Shown: positions 25,606 to 35,560 of the stretch, piece after piece
Numbering within the stretch: the stretch's first letter is position 1
How the letters are laid out: every line of letters begins with the position of its first letter
Source of the DNA: Symbiodinium microadriaticum
Lineage: Eukaryota; Sar; Dinophyceae; Suessiales; Symbiodiniaceae
Reading direction: 5' to 3'
Length of the DNA: 64,000 bases
Assembly (NCBI GenBank): GCA_001939145.1
Contig: LSRX01000777.1
Coordinates: 36,053-100,052, forward strand
The notes under the pieces: generated by a model
Databases searched by the model: none
What the model was told of the DNA's origin: nothing
The model's input: the letters and a program-made list of their open reading frames with translations, nothing else
Translations under genes and position numbers: made by a program

Positions 25606-28600
25606 CAGCCACAAATCCTCGTGAGCAATGCGAGCCGTTCATCGATCTTTGGGACGAAGCGACGCAGCTGATGCCTTGCGCAGCAGCATCGCATGTAAAT
25701 TGGCCTTCTCTTTGGAACATGTTTGGGTTCACTCAGTCTTCTAGTCCCTTTCGGTGATGTTTGTCACGGTGACGTTCCTGTCATCACTGCAGCTGAATTA
25801 TTCCCCAAGGTCACTGCGGCGCTGCTCAGGATCTGGTGCCGCCGAGACGAGGCACCGCATGGCAGCACATTGCCCCAGAGATCCTACCCAGCATAGATTG
25901 CCTGCTGCAACAAAGCAGCTGTGCTAGCCGAGGCATAGCTACCATCAAAAGAGTTGAAAGGAAGAAGGTCATATAATAGTTGCAGGCATGCATTGACTGC
26001 CGCTACAACCGAGCATGCGCAAAGCCTGCCCTGCGAAATGGGATCCTCTACGTTTGCAAAATTTTTGCCGGCATCTTGCTGAAGGTATCTTGGTTTGCCT
26101 TTGCCCTGTGTTCTCCGTCGTCGTCTACTGCGGAACATCCCGGTTGTGTGAGGACCTGCTTTCTCTCTGCGAGAGAAAGCGCTGGCGGCGAGCCATCCAG
26201 GTGGGGGGGGGATGATAACGTCCACTTTGCCACCATCATCGTCATCATTGTCATCATCATCGTCATCCTCGTGATCATCACGGCATGGTCATCGTTTACG
26301 TTCCGGTACTCACATCATCCCCACATGAGGTTAGACCCTCAACACAACAATAACTACACAGTGCGCCAGCAAAACAGTGACCCAAAACATAAAATTCGGC
26401 CCTCGACGAAAACAGCTGGTTGTAAGCCGAAAAACCGCCAAAGCCTGTAAATACCCAGGAATTCCTGACCTGTAACGTCCGATGTGGCATTTATTTTTTG
26501 GTTCCCCAAAATCGTGCTGAAACCAGACGTTTCCTAGCCTTGAAGCATAATGTAGCACTTTTTTAAATACCCCAAACAAGCTTGAAAATGTGCTTAAAAC
26601 TGTGGTGGGAACACTACTTCACCACAAAATCCCCGACAAAAAACCATGCGGCGGGATGTTTGTGTTCCCAAGTTCGGCAGCAGAAGATGTTTCCGACATC
26701 AGAAAGGGGTCTCGCTTCTGACGGGAATGCCGATTTTCTCTTCGCTTGTGTGCGGGAACAATGGCCATAGTCAGGCTTTTTTAGCGTGTCCTGCCAGGCT
26801 TATGTGTCGGCGACGTGAAGGAGGCTGCGGGAATCATTGAAAATCCCGGCACATGTTTCAACAAAAGCTCGGATTCGGTGCGGCAGGTGTCCGAGCACCA
26901 GATGTTGGCAACTGTTGTTAACGTCACTACCTCGGTGCGAGCTGATTCCCATGCATTGGGGCTGTACTGAAGCTGTGCGATGCGGTTGAATGCCTGCAAG
27001 CAGGTCTTGGAGACTTCGGACGACATGGATCCGGTGAGCTGCTGAATTGTCAGCAGTGGTTTCAATTTTCTGTGACGAATATGCACGATATGTGGTTGTG
27101 TGATGTTGCTTGCATGCATGGTTAGCACAAGGTACCTGTAAGGTACGGGTGAAAGGGACTACTTTCGCTCGTTTTCTTCACTCAGGAAAGGATCAGCTCG
27201 CTAGCAGTCCGTCTCAAAGAGGCTCCGGCATCAAGGGATGGTTCCTGCAGGTTCCCATGTCTGATGTGGCTCCCTTGGTTGATGTATCAGTTGCTCTCTG
27301 CAATCACTGGGTCGCATCGGCTTGATGCAACCCGCAGCAGAACACGTGGTTTTGATCAGGGCGGGTCGTGCGACTCGATTGTCCTGGAACTACCACAGCC
27401 GGCATCTTAGCACCAAAGAGAACAGTGGCGGATTTGAGTTTCCGTCCTTGCAGCCAGGATCTGGATCATCTCGGATCCAGATTTCAGAGCCAAGACTGCC
27501 AGCATTGGTCTCGGGCTTAGATTGCAGTACCAGGCATCTGGTGTCAGTAGGATGTAGTGCAGTCGCTTCAGGCTTGTACCCTGGCAGCTTCTGGATGGGC
27601 TTTCTCAAATCCTGGGGAGCAGTCGGCGTCTGAGTGTTTCGAGCGCGCATATTCCAGCAGCCAGCGGGACCGAGCAGCGGAACATGGTTTGAGAGGTGAA
27701 GATCGCTGAAGTCTTCTTCAGGACGTTCGTTTCGAAGTTACCTCAGACTTCCCCATGCCGTCAGCTTGTGGAGGAAAGTCGATCCGGACGACAAGCGCAG
27801 GGAACCGACGGTTACTGTTGCTGCCTTGGCCTGAGCGAAGCCGTCAGCGAAGCCTTCTCGGAATCCGAAGTTCTCCAATCAGCAAGCGATGTTTGCAGTC
27901 TCGCAGTGGTGCAGGTCCAGTTCCGAGAGCGGGAGGCTTCTTTCTAGTTGATGCGAAATTGAGTGAAGAAGTGAACGTGCAGAAAGTGCATCTCATTGCG
28001 CCAGAACTTGAAAATGTGCTTCACGTTCCTGTACGACCGCTATCTGGTCCATCCCAAACAGGCAGGTTCCAACAGCTTGGTGTTGTCCCCGTGCGTTACA
28101 TTGCTCAGCAGCTCTCTGGAACTGTTGCAGAAAAATGCGCTACGGCAGCCATGGTGCAAACTGGCGGACTTTGAGGATGTAACTTGCATCAGAAAATATC
28201 AGAAAGCAGAGGCTCATCGGATAGTGCAAACATGTCCTCGTGCAGGAATTCAAGGCAAAAACCTTGGAGAAGCCTGTGTGCGTATCTCAAATTTACCAGT
28301 CTGACGTGCGCACTCCCGCAGTCGCTTGCTAGCTGAGGCCCAGCAGACCAAAGGCTGCAGCACCCGACGCCATCATCTCAAGCATGTGAGCGTACATGGG
28401 GTTTTGTCGCGTGAACCTCCTAGGCCGGCAAGTTGAAGATCAATCAGCCGACAAAGCAACACGCAGCTTATTGGCCAGCAAGACACACTCAGAGTGACAG
28501 CACGAACATGAAGCTCATTTTCTCCAAAATAGAGAATTAGCCCGGCCAAGGCTTCGCCTGTGCCAAGGGCCACTGCAGCGGAGGCAGAGCGGCGAAGTGC

Positions 28601-28798
28601 AGGGACTCGTGCGAGGATGCTTCTGTGTAGTTTCCATGCCAGCTCGGAAAGGCGAAAGCTGCGAAGGCGGAGGACTTTGATCGGCAACTGACGCCCGCGG
28701 AGGCGGGAGCTTGCACGAGCTGCTAAAAGCGACGGTCGATTGTTCCACAGCCATGGCATGCTGGTCCCGCAGCCATTGCCATTGACTTCTCAGCTGTG
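25606..28798. other. Unassigned sequence with an ATC microsatellite
   Basis: An ATC/TCA trinucleotide tract lies at about 26228-26285 after a G9 run at about 26203-26211. The remaining frames (for example 27755-28174 +) are unassigned. Confidence 0.3.
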
Positions 28799-28799
28799 C

Positions 28800-29063
28800 A
28801 AGTCCGCAGAAGTAGCAGCAGTAGCAGAAACAGTGGCAGTGACACTGGTAGTGGCAGTGGCACCAGGAGTCGGAGCAGGAGGGAGTAGGAGTAGGACGTA
28901 GGCGACCAGGCGTAGGAGTACGAGTAGGAGCAGGATGAGGAGAAGGCGGAGTCGTCGTCGTAGTAGAAGAAGTAGTAGTCGCAGTCGCAGTCGCAGTCGC
29001 AGTCGCAGTCGCAGTCGCAGTCGCAGTCGCAGTCGCAGTCGCAGTCGCAGTAAGAGTAGTAGC

Positions 29064-29134
<71 letters not shown>

Positions 29135-29226
29135 GAGGAGGAGGAGGAGGAGGAGGAGGAGGAGGAGGAGGAGGATTGCTAGTGGTAGTAGTGGTAGCAG
29201 CAGCAGCAGCAGCAGCAGTAGCAGAT
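28800..29226. repeat. Compound GTAGCA/GTCGCA/GTA/GAG array
   Basis: Successive blocks of related trinucleotides or hexanucleotides occur: GTAGCA/GGAGTA variants, then GTCGCA hexamers at about 28977-29050, then pure GTA at about 29061-29132, then GAG at about 29132-29175, then GCA. The long Leu-, Thr- or Ser-Arg-rich frames here (up to 254 codons on the - strand) are repeat products and not genes. Confidence 0.93.
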
Positions 29227-32200
29227 AGACTCCCCGCCAAGAGCACGCGGATGTGTGATGGTGGCCCATGGTGGCCCATTCCGCTTTTGTTTTGTGTGGC
29301 GTGGCGTGTCTCCTAGCAGCGAGCTCCCAGGACCCTAGTTTCAATTCTTTGGAGTAAAGGCCAACCCAAACCCGTTCTCTTTCCAGGAGGCACCCAGTAC
29401 CAGGGACATTCCTTTGGATATTCGCTATCCTGGGCTGGCCTAGAGCTCATCGCGGGGCAGAGCGGCCACTGCATTTTGTTACTTGTGCGTGAGCTTTAGC
29501 CGCTGTGATCAGGTCAAATGCGACCCAGCAGAGATGTACGGTCGCTTGGATGCGAGTGTAGCTGACCAGAATGCACAGACGGATCCTTGGAAGTCTGCGG
29601 CCCGCGGCCCGTGTAAGGTTGCATGAGCCGATGCTCTTCAGGGGTGACTCAGGAGGCTGGGTGAAGATGCGAGTTGGGGAGGGGAAGCCATGCTTGAGAC
29701 GATGGCGACGCAGTGGGAGGGTTGTTTCAACGTCCGAGGCGCCGGGGAACTCCAGGAAGAATTGCGCAGCGAGGGGAAGAGAGAGAGAGAGAGGGGGGGG
29801 GACTAGCCACGGGGACTACCTCGGGGCTTGAAGGTTGTTTTTTCGCTGCAGTAAGGTTTTTTGTTTGTACGCGAGCCGCATGTGCAAAAGGAGCGTCAGT
29901 GTAGGAATAACGCACCTCTCCACCAGCACCCACACCAAGAGCCGGGGCCTAAGTGTGTGATGTTCCCCTAGTGCCCCCGTTGCCTTGCCCGCACCACCAC
30001 CAATGGCACGGGGACCTCCCCCAAGTTGTGATGTTCCCCTACGGACTGCTGTAGCCCTTTACATGCTTCCTGAAGGGGACCCGTGCCAACACATACAACC
30101 ACACTTAAACCACAAACCCGAGCAGTAGCAAAACAACTCGGAAGAGGTCGCCGCAAAGTGAGTGGTTCTAGTGTTGTCAGAGTGTGTGTTTGCTGCGACG
30201 GGGACTCTCCAGAGGCCGACGACCCCGCAATGCCGGGGTCATGCAAGCCACAGCACAGAGAGGGGATCAGCACTGACGTAAAGGACCAGGCGCGAAGGTA
30301 ACAGCGGGGACAGTCGTTGTCGTAGAGGGCTATCGGGGCTTAAGACCTGGGCCAACAGTGCTGCCCCTCCTCAGTTTCACACCGACTGCACAAAGACAGA
30401 CAGGGCCGTAGCGCGAGAGCGCAGGGATTGTGAGGGTAACCTCACGTCCCAAACGGCGTGCAAGCAAGCAAGCAAGCAAGGGGGGGCCTGACGAAAGAAA
30501 GAATCACAGAGAGATGTTTTTGTTTCGAGCGGAGTCGCCGCTTACAAGAGCTTTTGCAACACTCACTCGTACAGCCGAGCCTCCTACTGGTAAGACGAAA
30601 TCCTGAAACCTGCCAGGAAGTGCAGGCTTGCGCGCGCGTGCGAGGTTCAGGGTTTGACCTGCCCTCTGCGCCTCCAGCCTAGTAGAGATAGAGAGTGGGA
30701 GCGTCAGAGGGATATCATTCCGCTCCTCATGCCTCACGGGACATGAGTTTGGATTTGGATGCGGTGCAGTTGTGACTGGGCGTACCTTTTGATTGATGAG
30801 TCTGATATGGGAGTATTCCGGGTATGTGAAGTCGTTCGGCATCGTTCGGCCGAGAGACATCGTGCCGAAGCTGCGGCTTCAACTCGCGAGCGCATTGGGG
30901 GCTCGCGGTGTAGAGTGCAGAGTGCATTGTGCGTTTGTAGTGCAGAGTTGTGGACGGCTCCTCCTGTGCCAACAGCGCTGCCAGGAGAACGCAGACAGAA
31001 AGCTTTGTCTGACCATCCGCTGCATCCGGGATTGCTCCAGGAAACGCACAGGGCCTTGGGGTTTGCTATGTCGTTTTGCTCGAGTACGCTGGGTGACTAG
31101 TAGACTTTCAGAGGGCACAATATCAATGGCAGGACGACGTCGCGGGAGTGTCTTCTTCTCAGACGATCTTGCTTGACGGAGCGGTGGAAACAACAACTTT
31201 TGACTGCGAGGCCCGTCCAAATGTCATCCCGACATGTTGCCGCAAGCAGCGACCGGACCAGCACTGCCAGCGGTGGAAGTGTGGAAGTCTGTGGCAGCTC
31301 TTGCGGCGTGCGAGAAGCTGCTAAGCCTCATCGATGCCCGAGACTCTGTCTCACGAAGGAAAGCATGTTCTTAGATGCTCATGTAACGGAGGTCGCACGA
31401 AGCCAATGCTACCTGGACTGCAACCCTTGATTAGCTTCGGTGTTGTCGACTTTCCCAGCATCGTGCCGTCTCACATCTTTGGGTGGATAGGCTCAGCGTC
31501 CGCACCTGTTCCGGACGATAATGAAACAATCCCGGCTGGTAAAATACCAGCATGCAGTCGATGCAGGGAAGCAAAGTTGAGACGTAGGGCACTGCAGTTG
31601 CTGATAAGCAGTTGAGATTTTTCCATTGGCGTGTGAGCTTTTTCAGGCCATGAAAGGTCTTTCCGGAAGGCAACTGGAAGCTTTCCAGATGGCTTGGGGC
31701 CCAGAAGAGGACATTGCAATTGCAAGCGGTTGTGCCGCAACATTGCACAGCGTAGGTGATGAGCCGGATGGAAAGACTCGAACGCGAAAACCAGGCAGGG
31801 GAGTTTTTGCTGGCTGGTCCAAGGCCAAATCTCGTCTGCCAGGAGCTGATGCAGCTGTTGATTCAGATGCAAGGCCACCCCCCTTCGGCTCGTTCACATG
31901 CTACATCTGCGAGCAGTATAGCGTAGTGTGTGGCATGCCTGTACCCTGAGCTTTGAAGTGAAGGTCTGCTTCAGCAAACTCAGCAGCGAAATGCGCAGCT
32001 TGTAGGACGCAGATGTCCAGAAGTGTATTTCCTGCGGTCGGGTGACTGTTGAATCCGTTAGTATCCACGTTGGAGGACAAGCGCGGGCCGAGGCTGCTTC
32101 AGCCTCGCACGCCAGGCCGGTCGGACGATCCAAGCAACTCAGTTCGAGGTCAATTCTGTCACTGGCAACGCGGCTGGAGTTGCGTGCGATGCTGAGAGAG

Positions 32201-32750
32201 ACGGCGCTGAGCAACAGCAGAGTTGCGGTCTGGGTTTGGGCGGTTTGGGGAGCGCAGGCTCGAGGCTCAGCGACAGACGGCGCAGGCGCGGATCTCGTCT
32301 TTGCCAGTCTTCTCTGCCTCGGCTCGGCTCGTCAAGGCACCCTCCCGGCCATTGCCGCCACCCTTTGCATTGCAGGCGACTCCCATTCGAGTGATTCTGG
32401 TGTTCTTTTGCGGGATTCCTTGGTCAAAGTCTATCATCTTTGGTCACTGCGTCCGTTCCTCGAAACTGGTAAGAAACAAATAGCTCAGCTGAGACGCCGC
32501 TCACGCCACCTCCTGCGCCTGCGACAGCGCAAACTGTGCCTGACCTAGACTCTGAGAGTCGACCACCGGGTCCCTAAGTTTCGATTTCATGTATACAAAT
32601 AAGGCCATGGGCGACATGCAGAAACGAAAGGTGGGAAGCTGGGAGTTTGCGGGGTCTGGAGTGTTATGCCGGCTGAGGGCACAGACAGTCTGGAGCAGTT
32701 TTGGCTGAAAGGTTAGGAGTTTTCTGCTTGTGGTGCCAGCCACTGAAAGC
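29227..32750. other. Unassigned sequence upstream of the ADH gene
   Basis: No gene is recognised. Minor repeats are a GA run followed by G9 at 29777-29801 and a CAAG tract at 30460-30482. Frames such as 31626-31949 (+) and 32042-32548 (+) are unassigned. No promoter motif stands out just before 32751; dinoflagellate genes usually lack a TATA box and receive their 5' end by trans-splicing. Confidence 0.3.
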
Positions 32751-33181
32751 ATGGCGGACACGGCAGGGAAGCCGATCACTTGCAAAGCAATGGTTGCGTT
32801 CGGTGTGAATGATCTGCGAGAGGAGGATGTTCGAAGAGAAGCGGGCGTCATTGTTTTAAACGCAGAGCAGCTGCAGCGTCAGCAGAGCTGGGGAGCCGCA
32901 GCTCTTCGCAGGAGATTGTGGTGGGCCCTCCGAAGGCCGGTGAGGTCCGGGTGAAAGTGATTTGAGCCCCACCTGCACTCAGATCGCTGGCTGCACTCTT
33001 GAACTTTCTGCCCTCTTGGCCTTCCTTTGCTTCGAGGCAACGCCCTCTGTCACACAGACATCTACACGCAGCTCGTACTCAGTATGTACAAATGATTCTG
33101 TACCGACGTGTAGTTCTTATTCGGCCCAGGCTCAGTGGCCAAGATCCCGAGGGCCTTTTTCCTTCCATCCTGGGACATGAG
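32751..33181 (+). CDS. Class III alcohol dehydrogenase (S-(hydroxymethyl)glutathione dehydrogenase), exons 1-4
   Basis: This is the 5' part of one gene that continues at 49877. The exons I can place are 32751-32828, 32912-32963, 33037-33067 and 33130-33181. They encode MADTAGKPITCKAMVAFGV, then GPPKAGEVRVKVI, then NALCHTDIYT, then LSGQDPEGLFPSILGHE. These are the N-terminal substrate-domain motifs of zinc-dependent class III ADH: the CHTD cysteine and the GHE histidine are two catalytic zinc ligands. The enzyme oxidises S-hydroxymethylglutathione (formaldehyde plus glutathione) with NAD+ and can reduce S-nitrosoglutathione in the cytosol. The ATG at 32751 is chosen because the family begins just before the K-C-K-A motif. 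Exon 3 ends with a GC donor and exon 2 probably with a GA donor, so its exact end is uncertain by a base. Exon 4 ends at a GC donor opening the retrotransposon-bearing intron. Confidence 0.88.
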
Positions 33182-33293
33182 GCCAGGCCCGAGAGGGCTG
33201 ATCAGCCCTTTGGGCAATGAAACCACTGACCACTTGACGTGCGATTGTGGTGTCATGTTCGGTCATATAAGTCATATAACCATAGCAGCTACC

Positions 33294-33298
33294 ACCGC
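33294..33298 (+). repeat. Target-site duplication, left copy
   Basis: ACCGC immediately before the 5' LTR, identical to 48306-48310. Five base pairs is the usual size for Ty1/copia integrases. Confidence 0.85.
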
Positions 33299-33406
33299 TG
33301 TTTTTATCCCGTTTGTACGTTAGTGGATGTACTATACTTGGTTACCTACGTCGTCACTGTGGCTCAAGTATGCAAAAAGGATTCGTGCTTTCTGCTGTTA
33401 ACTTTA
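33299..33406 (+). repeat. 5' LTR (108 bp)
   Basis: It starts TG and ends TTTA, so the inner end is TA and not the usual CA. It matches 48198-48305 at 107 of 108 bases. It is very short for an LTR. Positions 33348-33368 resemble the dinoflagellate spliced leader (16 of 21 bases, with the last nine, TGGCTCAAG, exact). Confidence 0.93.
33348..33368 (+). promoter_or_regulatory. Spliced-leader-like segment in LTR
   Basis: The DinoSL that is trans-spliced onto dinoflagellate mRNAs ends TTTTGGCTCAAG. This segment ends TGTGGCTCAAG and matches 16 of the last 21 SL bases by hand alignment. It may be a relict SL captured from a trans-spliced transcript. The role is inferred. Confidence 0.4.
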
Positions 33407-33424
33407 GGTTATCAGCCGTAGCTT
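33407..33424 (+). promoter_or_regulatory. Primer-binding site candidate (half-tRNA-iMet type)
   Basis: The bases directly after the 5' LTR read GGTTATCAGCC. The complement of the initiator-tRNA anticodon stem-loop is GGTTATGAGCC, a difference of one base. Copia and Ty5 prime from a tRNA-iMet cleaved in its anticodon loop, not from its 3' CCA end. The decayed relative has GGTTAACAGCC at the same place (18102-18112). Confidence 0.5.
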
Positions 33425-33436
33425 TCCAGTAGTGCA

Positions 33437-35560
33437 ATGGATGTCACAGCTCCCACAAACCCTGCAGGTATGACCGTACCCGAAGAAAATAATGTCTCGG
33501 ACATTACAGGCGATCTTGAAACTGAGTCTGCCCGTTCCAGATCGGTCCTGGGCACAGAGCTTCAGGTCAACACCGCCCGGGAGGGACAGGTTGCTTTAAC
33601 TGAGGCAGCACTGCGTAGCCACACAGCCTATACTCCTACAAGTGTGGCGTCGTATCGACCCAGTGCCCTTCCTGTACCCGGTCCGGTGGCACCCACGCAC
33701 ATCTCCGCACCAACAATCGTGCCAACGCTCATCAGTAACACGTACAATCAACAGAATAACACTATCTTGACCCATGATAGTGGTTTACTGATGGAAGCGG
33801 CAAGTGCAAGGCATGAAGAGATCGTCGGCCAGATTCGCAACGAAAACCGGGAGCAGATGATGAATCTGGAATTGACTGCAAACAGTCATGTCGCACAGCT
33901 GAGGCTGGAGCACGCTCGTTTGGAAAACAGGACGAGAGAAATGGAGGAAATGGCTAGCCAAAACGCTTTACTTGGCCAACAGGCCGTTGCCCGGCATCAG
34001 TCGGAGGCCAATGCTGCTGCTGAACAGGCCCAAGCTTTGCATCAGCGTCTCAGGAACGCTGAGAGCTCAGCCGATGCAGTAGTCGCCCAGGTGGAAGCCG
34101 AGGCTAGACGAAGAGATCGGGAGAGACATCAAGATGCTCTTGCTAAAGATGATGAACTCTCACGAATGAAGAGTGAAATGCAAGAGATGATGCGTATTCA
34201 ACAGGAAAACATTCAGCTCATGAAATTCGACAACGATAACCTTCGTCGTCGCTTGGCGGAGGCCGAAGCAAGGCACAGGCCTACTGTTGAGCGCCCTGTT
34301 GATCCTCATGGAGTTGAGGGTCCTCCTGGACTCTTTACTACCCATATTGGGACACCTCCTGAGCAACCGATTCCGGAACCGGAAGGTGCCCGTCCTAACA
34401 GAACCGAAGAGCGAGCTGAAGCCGAAAATGACGATAAGGAGAAGAAGAATAAGAAGCTTAAGAAGAAGAAGCACAGACGAGATGACTCATCAGATTCCTC
34501 CTCTTCCTTTGACCGTAGGGCTATGATGAAGCTGTTGAAGAAGGTCATGAAGAATAAGAAGGATAAGGATGATGATGACGACGATGACAAAGAGACCACA
34601 AAGAACAAGCCCAAGGTTAAAGAGGCTGAAAAGGTCGTGTTTCCCAAGTTCCCAAAACCTGAGCAGTACCGTAACTGGAGGATTCGAGTGCGTGAGGCTA
34701 TTGTGGCCGCCTCAGACTCTCCAGATAAGGCGCATGCTTGGATTGCCAAGGTGTGGGAAAAGGACGCCGATGAAAAGGCACTTCGCGACTCGGAAGGGTT
34801 CAGCACTTTGGATGCCAAGATCATGTCGGCCCTCACAAACATTCTTGAGGGAGATTTTGGTAGACAGGTTGACACCTTCAAGGAAACCGAAGCTCACGCC
34901 GGAAGGATGGTGAGGGGACGACAGCTGTTGCTGCGTCTTCACAATTACTTTGCGACCAACGCATTGCATGGATCTGTCTATGATATGGAAGATCTCATGA
35001 ATTGCAAGATGGTTAATGATAACCTCAATGCCTTCCTTCGTAACTGGGACACGATCCTATCCGGTATCCCCGTTCAGCCCGACAACTCTGTGCTTGAACC
35101 ACTGTTCCACAGACAAGTGAAGAAATGCAGAGACATCGCTCACGATATTTCAGTGTATGATCGTGCGCTTGAGGGCACTGAGCAGAGATCTTACCAGTTT
35201 CTGTACAACGCGGCTAACAACTTTCTGGAGCGGGAACGCCTCCAAAAGAACCGCGATCGTATTGCCCGTCAGGCTGGTGGCGGTGTCGTTCCGACTACCC
35301 CGGCACCCAACTCGCCGAAGCAGAAGAGAGTGCCCAAGGGTTTCTGCATTGACTTTGTTAGGAACGGTAGTTGCAACAAGGACAAATGCACCTACAAGCA
35401 TGAGATGCCTAGAGGAAGGTCTCGCACTCCTGGCGGAGGCCGCGCACCCTCTAGAACCCCGAGCCCGGGGGGGAAAGGGAAAGGCAGGCAGGAATGCAAG
35501 TTCTTCAAGCAAGGACTTTGCAATCGAGGAGATAAGTGCAAGTTTCTCCACAAGGGCACT
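33437..35560 (+). other. Gag region with coiled coil and two CCCH fingers
   Basis: Residues 1-708. A long Glu/Arg/Ala heptad-rich coiled coil is followed by a K/D-rich stretch and a helical Gag core starting FPKFPKPEQYRNW. Nucleic-acid binding in copia Gag normally uses a CCHC knuckle. Here it appears as C637-x8-C-x4-C-x3-H655 and C687-x7-C-x5-C-x3-H705, the CCCH class best known from RNA-binding regulators. Confidence 0.8.

Noticed and set aside
28977..29050. Regular GTCGCA units resembling a CRISPR-like array
   Set aside because: There are no unique spacers; it is a plain tandem hexamer.
28515..29344. Long - strand frames of 184-254 codons
   Set aside because: They consist of poly-Leu, poly-Thr/Pro and alternating Leu-Arg or Ala-Thr runs produced by a trinucleotide array.
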